Assembly: GCA_030674155.1 (NCBI GenBank) | Contig: CM060320.1 | Span: 19,614,292 to 19,675,426, forward strand | Origin: Stramonita haemastoma | Lineage: Eukaryota; Mollusca; Gastropoda; Neogastropoda; Muricidae | Length of the DNA stretch: 61,135 nt | Direction: 5' to 3' | Shown: piece after piece, positions 23,936 to 35,497 of the stretch | How the letters are laid out: every line of letters starts with the position of its first letter | How positions within the stretch are numbered: position 1 is the first letter of the stretch | Position numbers and translations under genes: made by a program | The notes under the pieces: model-generated | The model's database searches: none | The model's input: only the letters and a program-made list of their open reading frames with translations | Told to the model about the DNA's origin: nothing

Positions 23936-24037
23936 TATAATTATATATATATATATAAAATTATTATTATATATTTATAATTATATATATATATATATAT
24001 ATAATATATAACAGAAGAGAGAGAGAGAGAGAGAGAG
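23936..24037. repeat. (AT)n and (GA)n arrays at gap edge
   Basis: An AT-rich array and a short (GA)n run end exactly at the N block, consistent with an assembly that broke in simple repeats. Confidence 0.95.
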
Positions 24038-24137
24038 NNNNNNNNNNNNNNNNNNNNNNNNNNNNNNNNNNNNNNNNNNNNNNNNNNNNNNNNNNNNNNN
24101 NNNNNNNNNNNNNNNNNNNNNNNNNNNNNNNNNNNNN
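24038..24137. other. Assembly gap, 100 N
   Basis: Exactly 100 unknown bases, the usual placeholder for a gap of unknown size. Linkage across it is not demonstrated by the sequence. Confidence 1.
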
Positions 24138-24147
24138 TAAGTATTCA

Positions 24148-24250
24148 AGAAAAGATGACGCTGTTTTGTGACAACGCCCTGTCCTCGGGGGAACAGCCAG
24201 AATTCCACACAGAAAAATTCTGCCTGTTACAAACATAAACACAAAATTGA
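24148..24250 (+). mobile_element. SINE family 2, 3' fragment beside the gap
   Basis: GAAAAGATGACGCTGTTTTG, TGACAACGCCCTGTCCTCGG, GGGAACAGCC and ATTCCACACAGAAAAATTCT match the 3' third of SINE family 2 (8270-8370). The 5' part is lost in, or not assembled across, the gap. Confidence 0.75.
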
Positions 24251-24269
24251 AACAAAACTAACTCATACG

Positions 24270-24581
<312 letters not shown>

Positions 24582-25005
24582 GTGTGTGGGGGAGAGCTGG
24601 TTTCTTGGTCAGCCTCCAGCATACCCTGTCTCCACTGCAGCAGACATTATTTCTGGCACACTCACTCCCACCCATCCCCCAGTCATGTGAAGTTATGGTC
24701 CTCTCCGCCTGCGAAGGACGAACATCATTATAAGTTGATCTGTTGTCATGTCATGCTTGTGTTTGTGTTTTTTGTAACATCTTTCCTTAAAAAGAAAAAT
24801 GTTTAAACAAACTCAAGATTTTAAAAATCTGTCAAGAAAGAGAGGAAGATAATCTTACCATAAAAATAAGAAAGAACAAAAGAAGAATGTAAAGGTTGAT
24901 TTTTTTTTTCAAACTCTTGATAAGCAAGCTTGCAAACACACAAAGTAAGCATGTAAAAAGGGAGGGGAGAAAAAACAGATAAGAAAGAAAGATATAGATA
25001 AAGAA

Positions 25006-25180
25006 ACAGAAAAAAAAGAGCGAAGAAAGAAAGAAAAAGAAAGAAAGAAGAAAGAAGAAAAAAGAAAAAGAAAGAAAGAAAGAAAAGAAGAAAGAAAAAG
25101 AAAGAAAAAAGAAAGAAAGAGAAAGAAAGAAAGAAAGAAAAGAAGAAAGAAAGAAAGAAAGAAAAAAGAAAGAAGAGATC
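25006..25180. repeat. (GAAA)n purine tract
   Basis: Degenerate GAAA/GAAAA array of about 170 bp, A-rich on both flanks. Unique DNA with no recognised gene lies at 25181-25605. Confidence 0.9.
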
Positions 25181-25605
25181 ACTCAACAAAGACACCAACT
25201 GAAAAAAAAAGGAAAGAGCAGAAAAAAAGACAAAAACCAAAGGACAGAAGGAGGGAAAGAAAGACAGCAAGCGTGAGACAGAACGTCCTGAGAGTGGCAC
25301 TTCAGGAAGGCTTCAGTCAAAGTAAACATAACCACTGTTTTCCGGCATGGTCGAAGATGACAAAAACCAAACAAGCCCTTCGCCTCCCCCTCCCCCCTTC
25401 CCCTGCCCAACTGAAAAAGGATGGGGAGAAGAAAGGACAAGGGAAAAAAATATGTTGTTTTTTTCAGGAAAAGAAAGGTATTGTCACGTTACATTTCCTT
25501 TTTGTGGCGATTAGGTCTTTGTGCTCATAGCTTAGGCCTTTCTTTTACACTGTGGTACTTTGTGCTTTAGATGAGGAACGCTGAAATACATATGCATATT
25601 ACAAA

Positions 25606-25692
<87 letters not shown>

Positions 25693-25800
25693 ACACACGG
25701 GGACTGGATGTATAAAAAAAAAAAAAAAAAAAAAAAGCACATGAGTGCTTATCCCAGTATCCTCGATATAAAAGAATAAAATATGAAATAAATGAAATAA
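25606..25800 (+). mobile_element. (CA)n array and SINE family 1 tail
   Basis: (CA)n at 25606-25698 runs straight into the SINE 1 tail: ACACACGGGGACTGGATGTA, a run of about 22 A, GAGTGCTTAT and TCCTCGATATAAAAGAATAA. In complete copies the tail is preceded by CATACACACGGGGACTGG. The CA array therefore looks like an expansion of the CACACA word inside the SINE. Confidence 0.75.
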
Positions 25801-25814
25801 ATTTTTAAAATATG

Positions 25815-26211
<397 letters not shown>

Positions 26212-26489
26212 AGCACACGTGGATGCACGTTAACACTTACTACATATGACACATTTTTCTGCAAATAACCCTGAATTGTGGAGGTCATAAAAAATCATGC
26301 ACTTTCTGATGGTTTCAAGACTAGGAGTTGCTTCATCACCAGACAGTGGGTAAAGTTGCCAGGCAATCTTTAAGATGCCTACAGTATGAGCAGATGCTGA
26401 AAGATCACTAGTCTGCAAAAATCATTTTATTGGGTGCATGATGAATAGATGATCTGTAAGATCATCAGGTAATTCACATGAATACAGAC

Positions 26490-26935
26490 AGTCCACAAAA
26501 AAGTCCATAAGGTTATTGGACAGACTACAATATTACCAAACAGTCCATAAAGTTATTAGACAGACCACAAGATTGTCAGGCAGACCACAAGTTTATCAAA
26601 CAGTCCATAAGGTTATCAGACAGACCACAAGATTGTCAGGCAGTCCACAAGATTACAGACAGACAGACCACAAGATTATAAGACAGTCCACAAGATTATC
26701 AAACATTTCACAAGATTATCAGGCAGACCACAAGATAACAAACAGTCCAGAAGATAATCAGACAAACCACAAGATTATCAGGCAAACCATAAGATTACTA
26801 GATAAGATGATTACCATACGAACCAAAACTATTACCACACCGCAAGATTACAGACAGGTCTCATAGATTGCAGATAGTCCCCAATATCAAAGATAGTCTA
26901 CAAGATTTTAAGACAGTCCACAAGATTATCAGATA
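26490..26935. repeat. 20-bp minisatellite
   Basis: Around 20 units of a 20-bp repeat, consensus GATTATCAGACAGACCACAA, with GTCCACAAG and GTCCATAAGG variants. Units diverge by substitution and by 1- to 4-bp indels. The array translates as RLSGRPQDYQ-like repeats, but stops and frame changes occur and no protein is inferred. Confidence 0.9.
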
Positions 26936-27424
26936 ATCTGCAACAGATTTCAAAGCTAGATAGAAAACATGCAACGTTGCCATGTCAGATAATTGTGTTC
27001 TTTTTGTGCAATATTTTCTGACATTCTGTAAGTTGACCAGCAACACAAACTTGACCAGGTAGTTCACACTTCATGCCAAAAAGCCAGCAAGTCACACACA
27101 CAATGCTAGACACACACTGCCTCCAGCAGTGGAAATTATTATCATAGTAATGCACATGATAACATACTGACCAACAGCACACACACACTGATCATTATTA
27201 TGGTATGACAGACAGTACAGACGTCCACTGTGACTGACCGGCTAACTGCGTCCTTGTCCTTTGGCCACGTCACTTGATCAGCCATTGATTCATTCTCCTG
27301 TGTATACATGTATGGTTATCGTATCACATTGCACTGGGCTCTGGACTTGGGGGACTGTAATTGCTGCAGGGGACTGATTCATATAGTGTGCGGTTTTTTG
27401 GTGTGTTGCATTGTTTTACTGCCT
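26936..27424. other. Unique sequence
   Basis: About 490 bp without a recognisable gene. Low repeat content apart from short CACACA words. Confidence 0.5.
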
Positions 27425-27810
27425 GTAGTGTGGTGTTGTGGTGTGGTGTGGTGTGGTGTGGGTGGGGTGGGGTGGGTGGGGTGTGGTGTGGTGTGGTGTG
27501 TGGGTGTGGTGTGGTGTGGTGTGGTGTGGTGTGGTGTGGTGTGGTGTGGTGTGTGTGTGGTGTGGTGTGGTGTGGTGTAGTGTAGTGTAGAGTAGTGTAG
27601 TGTAGTGTAGTGCAGTGCAGTGCTGTGTAGTGTAGTGTAGTGTAGTGTAGTAGTGTAGTGTAGTGTAGTGTGTGTGTGTAGTGTAGTGTAGTGTAGTGTA
27701 GTGTAGTGTAGTGTAGTGTAGTGTACTAAACTGAACTGAACTGAACTGAACTGAACTGAACTGAACTGAACTGAACTGAGCTGAACTGAACTGAACTGAA
27801 CTGAACTGAA
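27425..27810. repeat. Compound pentanucleotide satellite
   Basis: Three adjoining pentamer arrays: (GTGTG)n/(TGTGG)n at 27428-27577, (TAGTG)n at 27578-27725 and (CTGAA)n at 27726-27810. The first two differ by one base per unit and intergrade, while the junction to CTGAA is abrupt (TAGTGTACTAAACTGAACTG). Confidence 0.95.
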
Positions 27811-27950
27811 ACTGTGCTATATCACAGAAAATGTATTCTTTTTATAACTGATTTTACCACGTTGATTCAGAAATTGTATGTATTATCATGCATCGCAATG
27901 TACCATGCATGTGAACTGTGATATTATTTTCTGAATTAAAAAAATACAAA

Positions 27951-28103
<153 letters not shown>

Positions 28104-28104
28104 G

Positions 28105-28447
28105 GGGGCGGATAGCCTAGTGGTCAGAACATTGCGCTGGCAATTTGAAGACCCGGGTTCGAGTCCGGTCGAGGAAATTTTCTTCCTGGAGTTAACATCA
28201 GTGCTGACTCACTCTCCCCAAAAGTCCTTCGGATGAGACTTTAAACCGAGGCCCCGTGTGCGAACGCACGCAGAACATCCTGCGCACACGTTAAATCCTG
28301 TTCCGCTTTTCGTAAGAGTAGGCCATCGTGTGCCGGTGGGAACAGATGACAATATTTACAAAACTGCATACACACGGGGACCGGATGAAAAAAAGCACAT
28401 GATTGCTTATTCTGTTATCCTCGATATAAAAGAATAAATAAATAAAA
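28105..28447 (+). mobile_element. SINE family 1, complete reference copy
   Basis: tRNA-derived head with A box TAGCCTAGTGG (28113-28123) and a perfect B box GGTTCGAGTCC (28156-28166), the spacing expected for an internal pol III promoter. The core contains AAGTCCTTCGGATGAGACTT and CGAGGCCCCGTGTGCGAACG; the 3' region contains AGTAGGCCATCGTGTGCCGG and CACACGGGGACCGGATG. The tail is TCGATATAAAAGAATAAATA. TCTCTCTC flanks both sides, compatible with insertion into a CT tract. As a class these are transcribed by pol III and mobilised by a LINE partner; it encodes no protein. Confidence 0.93.
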
Positions 28448-28594
28448 TCTCTCTCATAATTATCAATGAACCCAGTGGGGATCATGTGTTTCTTAAATGT
28501 ATACCTATCTCTTTTTTTTTTAATCGCAGGTTGAACTGTTGTTGGTAATTGTGGTGTGTGGGGTAGGGGGTTTCTATTACCTTTGAACATTTTT

Positions 28595-28690
28595 AAATAT
28601 ATATATATTCCCTAATCGGGGCAAGGGCAGATGGAAAAAGTGTTGTACATACTTACCCTGTAACCATTAAAAATAAAGTTACTCACTCAG
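28595..28690 (+). mobile_element. LINE-type 3' tail fragment
   Basis: CCCTAATCGGGGCAAGGGCA, GATGGAAAAAGTG, ACTTACCCTGTAACC and AAAATAAAG closely resemble 29968-30035 (CCCTAATCAGGGCAAGGGAC, GATGAAAATAA, CTTATCTGTAACCC, AAAATAAAG). Both look like the end of one retroelement family related to the SINE 1 tail. The coding part is absent. Confidence 0.5.
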
Positions 28691-28710
28691 TCATTCATTA
28701 TTCATTATTG

Positions 28711-29106
28711 GGGGTGGGATAGCCTAGTGGTCAGAACATTGCGCTCGCAATTTGACGACCCCGTTTCGATTCCCGTTCGAGGGATTTTTCCTCTGGAGTT
28801 AACATCAGTGCTGACACCACTCCCCCTAAAGTCCTTCGGATGAGACTATAAACCCGAGGCTCCGTGTGCGAACGCAGGCAGAATATCTTGTGCACACGTA
28901 AAATTCTGATCCGCTTTTCGTAAGAGTAGGCCATCGCGTGCCGGTGGGAGCAGATGAAAGATTTACAAAACTGCATACACACGGGGACTGGATGTAAAAA
29001 AAAAAAAAAAAGCACACGAGTGCTTATTCCATTATCCTCGATATACAAAGAATAAATAAAGAAAGAAAGAAAGAAAGAAATAAAGAAAGAAAGAAGAAAG
29101 AAAGAA
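28711..29106 (+). mobile_element. SINE family 1, complete, with candidate target-site duplication
   Basis: A box TAGCCTAGTGG (28720-28730), B box GTTTCGATTCC (28763-28773, one mismatch), the core AAGTCCTTCGGATGAGACTA, and the tail TCCTCGATATACAAAGAATA followed by (GAAA)n. ATTATTCATT occurs just before the element (28697-28706) and after the GAAA tail (29107-29116), a candidate 10-bp target-site duplication. It is simple in sequence, so moderate certainty. Confidence 0.9.
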
Positions 29107-29129
29107 ATTATTCATTCATTCTCTCTCCA

Positions 29130-29967
29130 GAAAAAAAATCATACTCTAGAATGTCGGATGTATCGGCATGATTTCTTTGAGTTTGAAACAAAATGTCTTC
29201 TGAAGTCGACCAAAATAACGATCTTGGGATATGTACCGTCAGAATGGCATTTTAGGGATGTAGATGATGTCATGATATTATATTCAAAACTAAACACGAA
29301 AGAATTCTTCCCGGTGTCAGTTATTTTGTGAGTTTCTTTAATTAACTCCCCTGAAACGCCGGTCCTTTATGAATTTTAGTAAGAACGAAGAAGACAACAG
29401 CGTTCTTGCTAAGGGAGGCAATCCAAAGCATGGGACGACAATCCTTTATGAATTTTAGTAGTTTTAAAGAAGGCAACAGTGTTTTTCATGGTCAGGGAGG
29501 GAATTCTAGGCGTCGCGCTTTAGCGCAACATGGACCAATGGATATAATAATTATAGGCAAAATAAGATAAACGAAAGGTGAATTGTTTTTTCCTAACATG
29601 GTTTTTGAATAAATAGTTGATTGTAGATGTTCTCTGTTCGGCATAATAGATTATTGCTACCCTCATCCTGATACAAATGAAAAGGGAGTGTGAGAAGGCC
29701 TTGTAAATACATATCTCGCACACCCTGCATATAAAACTCTCCCAGGGACAGCAGGTTATATAAATGAGCGTTAAGCCAGAAATTGTCTTCAGCCTGTTGA
29801 CAATTTAGTTTTATTTTTCTCAGGAAATGTGTGCTTTCTTTTCTTTCTTTCTTTCTTTTTAACAGAAGGAGAGAACGTGTACCTTCAGTGACCTGTTCAT
29901 TTACTTACCGCTTGTTGTTTTGTAGTTGTGCCTTTTGGAAGGCGTTCCTTCTTGATTTGTTGATAGT
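29130..29967. other. Unique sequence with a small tandem duplication
   Basis: TCCTTTATGAATTTTAGTA occurs at about 29371 and 29450 and both copies are followed by GAAG-CAACAG and AGGGAGG words, a unit of about 80 bp. No gene is recognised. TATAAAACTC (29729) resembles a TATA box but has no downstream gene. Confidence 0.5.
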
Positions 29968-30062
29968 CCCTAATCAGGGCAAGGGACAGATGAAAATAAT
30001 TTATGCGAATGCTTATCTGTAACCCTTGGAAAATAAAGATCTTTTTTTTTTTCCCCCCCTCT

Positions 30063-30112
<50 letters not shown>

Positions 30113-30165
30113 CTCCTCCCCTCTCTCCTCTTCTCTCTCCTCTCTCTCTCTCTCTCTCTTCTTTT
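29968..30165 (+). mobile_element. LINE-type 3' tail followed by (CT)n
   Basis: Same tail family as 28595-28690, ending in AAAATAAAGATC, a short T and C run, and then (CT)n (30060-30165). It repeats the pattern of a retroelement end passing into a CT array. Confidence 0.5.
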
Positions 30166-30179
30166 TCCCCCCTTTTATC

Positions 30180-30712
<533 letters not shown>

Positions 30713-30719
30713 ATCAATG

Positions 30720-31050
30720 TATTTGATTACTATTGTTAAATGTGGATGATTTTTCAGTCTTACCTTTTTCTTCTTTTGCTCTTATTGCGCTTTTTCAAAT
30801 CAATCACCGTTTGATTTTATTATTTGTTTCTGATGCGTGCTTTGATAAGAAAAACCGAAACTTATTAATAATTTCTTCTTATTTCTTGTCTGTTGTTTGC
30901 TACTGGTAGGTTTCTGCTCTTGGTATTGGATCATTATATTGTTGTTGTTTAGTGAAGGTTGTTTTTTATCTTGATATATCCCTGATAATGGCGGACTGGA
31001 TGTAAAAAGCACACAGTTGCTTATTCATATCCGAATAAAGATTACCTACA

Positions 31051-31100
<50 letters not shown>

Positions 31101-31126
31101 TCTCTCTCTTCTCTCTCTCTCTCTCT

Positions 31127-31163
<37 letters not shown>
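30720..31163 (+). repeat. Duplicated segment, copy 2, homopolymer-compressed
   Basis: Colinear with copy 1 along its length but shorter. Almost every difference is loss of one or more bases from a run or doublet, for example CTTTATTG to CTTATTG, TTTTTTC to TTTTTC and GGGCGGGGACTGG to GGCGGACTGG. There are few substitutions. This is the signature of an uncorrected long read, so the copy is probably artefactual. Confidence 0.8.
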
Positions 31164-31165
<2 letters not shown>

Positions 31166-31239
31166 TAAAACGTCCAAGACAGTTCATCAGCCAAACAATA
31201 TTCCTCTCATAATGCATTCTCAGACCAACTCCCTGTTGT

Positions 31240-31558
31240 GCCGAAACTTTTCCCCAGACCGTATGTGGAGGCCTAGGGGCTAGTCTTTTAGATGAGACGA
31301 TACACCAACGTCCCGTGTACAGCATGCATCAGTGCATGTAAAAGAACCCATGGCAACAAGAGAGTTGTCCCTGCTAAAATTCTGTTTTAAAAAAGCCATT
31401 CTGATAGGGAAAAAAATAGACATGCAGACTGGAAAAAGACAAAAAAAATTGGTGGTGCTGCTCTTGTGGTGACGCGATCTCTCCTGGAAGAGCATCCCCA
31501 ATTTCACGCAGAGAAATCTGTCATGACTTAAAGTGGTATACAAAACAAAGAAATACAA
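31240..31558 (+). mobile_element. SINE family 2, 5'-truncated
   Basis: Begins near AAACTTTTCCCCAGACCG and shows TAGTCTTTTAGATGAGACGA, CATGTAAAAGAACCCATGGC, GCCATTCTGATAGGGAAAAA and TTTCACGCAGAGAAATCTGT. The tRNA head is missing. It ends about 12 bp before the antisense RTE fragment. Confidence 0.85.
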
Positions 31559-31570
31559 AAACTCAACACA

Positions 31571-32035
31571 ACTGTCTCCAACACCGTTGTCGTCGGTAGA
31601 AGTTCCAACGCAATGCCACCAGGGTTCGCCATCTTTCTCTGTCTTCTGCTGAGTTCTACGATCTCCTGTGGCCCTCCCAGACCACTGATCTCAGTGATGT
31701 TGGCAATGTCGGATGTTGGTGGTCTGCCTCTTTTCCTTCTGCCCTCAACCTTGCCTTGAGAACTGTCGCCATCAGATTTGTCTGCGTGTTTCTGTTTGCA
31801 TGACCAACATAGTTATCTCACTCTGTGCTTATCAATATCAGCCTAGATTTGTCTTTGGGACTGAGAAATCATAAAATAATAGTTCGTTAATTTTTTTCTT
31901 CTGTCTGACTATAAATTTGACTCTTAAAAGTCCCCTGCAGAGCCAGATTGAGATTGCATTTATTTTGTCTCTTTTCAATTTTCGTTGTGTCCAGGTTTCT
32001 GACCATACAGCGTGCTAGCAATACAGGCTAGATTA
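31571..32035 (-). pseudogene. Decayed RTE-type reverse transcriptase, C-terminal part
   Basis: Minus-strand translation in two frames gives, in order, a degraded YGSETWT-type segment (near 32005), a thumb-like GLLRVKF segment (near 31925), YVGHANRNTQTN (near 31800), then EGRRKRGRPPTSDIANITEI (near 31735-31676) and a final helix-like segment. A one-base frameshift lies between the VGHAN and EGRRKRGR blocks and in-frame stops lie upstream. The order matches the C-terminal third of RTE/BovB-like ORF2 proteins and the same motifs at 53814-54587. It is an old, inactive copy. Confidence 0.72.
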
Positions 32036-32144
32036 CTGTTTTCACAATCCTTATTTTGAAAATATTGGTGTACACCTCTGTCTTTCCAAATACTGTTTTA
32101 CTGAAATCATACTTTTTGCCTTTTTTGACACAATTCACGCGCAC

Positions 32145-32224
32145 AGACAGGCAGACAGACACACACACCAACACAGACACGCTCGCGCGCACACACACAT
32201 ACACACACACTCACACGCACACGT

Positions 32225-32255
<31 letters not shown>

Positions 32256-32258
32256 ACA

Positions 32259-32289
<31 letters not shown>

Positions 32290-32340
32290 ACACACAAACA
32301 CACAAAAACACACACATTACACACAACACACACACACTTT
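32145..32340. repeat. (CA)n array with CG steps
   Basis: CA-rich array of about 190 bp with GCGC and ACAAAC variants. Unique DNA at 32341-32560 shows no gene. Confidence 0.95.
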
Positions 32341-32560
32341 ACCTCTCATCTTAGCATGACCCCCAAAACACCCACTATACTAACTAAGCCTTCCCCCCAT
32401 TCTTCATCACTCTTCTTTGTTTTCATCTCTCTGTTTCCCTAAAGCAGCGAAGGATGAAGAAACTCGACACCGCTGGTCAAGTGAAGACAATCTCCCTTTC
32501 TCTCCCCATAAAAAGAATAGACAGTGAGGTCCCCACAGCAAACCTCTAAGCCTCCCACTT

Positions 32561-32658
<98 letters not shown>
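32561..32658. repeat. (GA)n array
   Basis: Interrupted (GA)n of about 97 bp. Confidence 0.97.
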
Positions 32659-32659
<1 letters not shown>

Positions 32660-32829
32660 TGATAACTATAACCCTTAACCCCTAGTAGCCCTTAGCCTCA
32701 GTTTTTCTCTCTCTTCTTTATATCATAACGCTGGACTAAAAAACAAAAAAATTAAGTGAAGATGCCCTGGCGAAGATTTTTTTTGTGGGAGAAAGGAGAG
32801 TGGAGAAGGTGGGGGGAGGGGGGGGGGGG

Positions 32830-33290
32830 CTAAGAGACAGACAGACAGACAGACAGAGGGACAGAGGGACAGCAAACAGCAGGCAGGCAGGCAGACAGAC
32901 AGACAGACAGACGACAGATACAGACAGAGCAACGGATGGTGACAGACAGACAGAGATATATATAGAGAGAGACACACACAGAGACAGATAATGGGTTGGG
33001 ACACAGAGATAGAGACAGACAGACAGACAAACAGACAGAGACGAGAACAAAGACACATACAAAAAACAGACACACAGACAGGACAGGCACAGACAAACAG
33101 ACAAAAAAACAAAACAAAACATGGAGGTGGAAAATTAAGGTTTGTGGTTTTGTGATGGGGCAGGCAGACACACAGGCAGACAGACAGACAAACACACGCA
33201 CAAACAAAACAAACAAACAAACAGACTTAGGGTAGAAAATTGGGGTTTGTGGTTTTTGTGATGGGGCAGGCAGACAGACAGGCAAGGCAG
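32830..33290. repeat. (GACA)n-rich array with internal 105-bp duplication
   Basis: Degenerate GACA array (32834-33110). GAAAATTAAGGTTTGTGGTT at 33130 recurs as GAAAATTGGGGTTTGTGGTT at 33235, each followed by TTGTGATGGGGCAGGCAGAC, giving a 105-bp tandem unit. Confidence 0.85.
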
Positions 33291-33339
33291 TAGGGACACT
33301 GTCCCTTGTAAGATAGGCTAGCCTACCGGTGGACACATC

Positions 33340-33765
33340 GTGGGGTGGGGCAGGGTGGGGGAGGGGGGATGGTGGATGGGGGGACGGGGGATGGGGGGAA
33401 TAGATCCTATAGGTAACCGGAGAAGCGGTTGCTTAAAACAGACCACCTGACTGAAGCACTTGGACAATGCGGTCTGCAACCATTGGGAGGGATGGAGAAG
33501 ATGAAGAAAGGGCCTTTGTGGCCCTGCCGGGTGGGGGGGAGGGAGGGGGAAGGTGGGGGGGAGAATGAGGGGGAAGGGAGGGAGGAGGTGCGGGCAGGGG
33601 ACAGGGGGGGACAGACAGTAGTAGTAAGAAGGAAGAAGGTGAGAAATATGAAAATGAAAAAGGGCGTTGTTGAGAAGGGGTTGGCAAGAGAGGGAGGGGG
33701 GTTGGGTGGGGAGGGTTGGGGGTTGAGAAGGGTGGTGGTGGTGGTGGTGGCGGTGGGACTGAAAA
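33340..33765. repeat. G-rich tract with multiple G runs
   Basis: More than 20 runs of at least three G on the plus strand, in three groups (33340-33400, 33525-33625, 33690-33765), ending in a GGT trinucleotide array. A strong candidate for G-quadruplex formation. No gene is inferred. Confidence 0.85.
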
Positions 33766-33869
33766 GATGGTAAAGGGGATCACAATGGAACAGATTTGGA
33801 AAAAAAAAGATGATGATGAGAAGAAGAGGAAGAAGAAGAAGAAAAAGTGCAGAAAGAAGAAAAGCTCTA

Positions 33870-34157
<288 letters not shown>

Positions 34158-34180
34158 TTCCCTTGCTTGGCTACCAGCAG

Positions 34181-35134
34181 GACGGAATTTCAACACTGCG
34201 TTCATTAACTTACGGAGTTTGTACAAAACAGTGGACAGTATGCCAGTGGTAGGTTTGCCTTCTCGTCTGGAACATATTCTGAATGCCCTCCTGCAAGATA
34301 TGTGCCTGTCATCATTTAAAATTGACGGTATGGAGAGACAAACGGTGGTAGTTCTGCGCCTGTCAACAACAACATGTCAACCGCCAGTAACACACAGTCA
34401 GCCTGTTCAAAACGACAGTGTTGTGTACAGGAAGAAAAGTGCAGCACATGTGGCCAGGGACAAAAGAAGAACAGAGACTTACAATGCCTCTCGAGTACAA
34501 AGACAAGAGGTAAATGTTTCATCGCCATCTGGCCTGTTTCTCCCTACCCCTCCCAGTATAATTTATAAACAAGAAAATGCCACTAGCCCCGACATGTTAG
34601 CCAAGCCTGTTGACAGTCCTTGTTGTGAAGGCCAGACTGCAGTGCAGTGTGTTCTACCCACCCATTTCTGACAACACTGGCTGACGTCAACCCCCAGTCT
34701 GTGACAGTGCCCTACAGTGAATTGACGCTGGATGAACAGACTGCGCTGGATGGACAGACAGACTTCGGAGTGTTACGAACACAGCGATGGTGGTGAAAGG
34801 GATGACAGCGGTTCTGAGGAATACGATGACAAACCTGCCACATCGTGTGTAACACTGACGTATGACAACACAGAGGCAGACGGGACAGAGGACTGGAGCA
34901 CTGAAAAAGTAGACAGCCTAACTTCATCTACCGAACGATCCCAAGCCGTCCTTCCGTCAGATGAATATTTCAGGAAATTCCAGGAACGTTTGGAACAGTT
35001 AAATCGGAACATAGGCAGAGTCAGTGACAGTTCAAGAGTGAAGAAAAAAGATGGACATTTCGGCAAAACAGTTGAGAGCGAAAATAATGTTGACAAATCC
35101 ATGGCACAGCACACATCTCTGCCACACAGATAAT
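34181..35134 (+). CDS. Candidate terminal exon or pseudogene of unrecognised protein, two or more frame breaks
   Basis: I do not recognise the product. A CT tract and CAG/G acceptor precede an open frame from 34181 to TGA 34669-34671. It contains LPSRLEHILNALLQDM, a segment ending QTVVVLRLS that alternates hydrophobic residues like a beta strand, and then a Ser/Thr/Pro-rich stretch. A second frame (34629-34794) carries LADVNPQSVTVPYSELTLDE. The original frame then resumes to TAA near 35131-35133, with an acidic GSEEYDD segment and a charged helix-like EYFRKFQERLEQLNRNIG. Codon usage looks protein-like and not microsatellite-derived. AGAG/GTAAATG at 34509 could be a donor, but the obvious acceptors do not restore the second frame. 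Possible explanations are two sequencing indels, missed splicing, a decayed gene, or the first ORF of a retroelement, given the LINE-like tail downstream. Confidence 0.45.
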
Positions 35135-35374
35135 AATAGATCGGGAGTGATCACAATGACAGTGTTCAGTACTGTTTCCGTGTGGGTGTGACGATGATAA
35201 TACAACTATTGAACATTTCCGAGATATGGTTTCCAATCGCGATGATTTGATGTGAATTGTTTTTGGTTCGATTTTGATTGTTTTATTTGATTTCCTTCCC
35301 TATGTGAATGGGCTGTAAAGCTTACACATTAAAATAATTGTCATTGTCATTGTCATTGTCATTGTCATTGTCAT

Positions 35375-35462
<88 letters not shown>

Positions 35463-35497
35463 CTCTCCCTCTCCCTCTCCCTCTCCCTCTCTCCCTG
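35135..35497 (+). other. 3' UTR-like segment with (TTGTCA)n tail and (CT)n
   Basis: Follows the candidate coding region. It contains GGGCTGTAAAGCTTACACAT, an ATTAAA signal (about 35328), about seven TTGTCA hexamers (35337-35377), and then (CT)n ending in CCCTGTAG/G at 35500. The ATTAAA could be a polyadenylation signal of a gene. Equally, the hexamer tail matches the style of LINE ends at 3543 and 4367. Confidence 0.5.

Noticed and set aside
28105..28180. Possible functional tRNA gene (A and B boxes)
   Set aside because: The region continues as a SINE body shared by several copies and does not fold into a complete tRNA with an acceptor stem.
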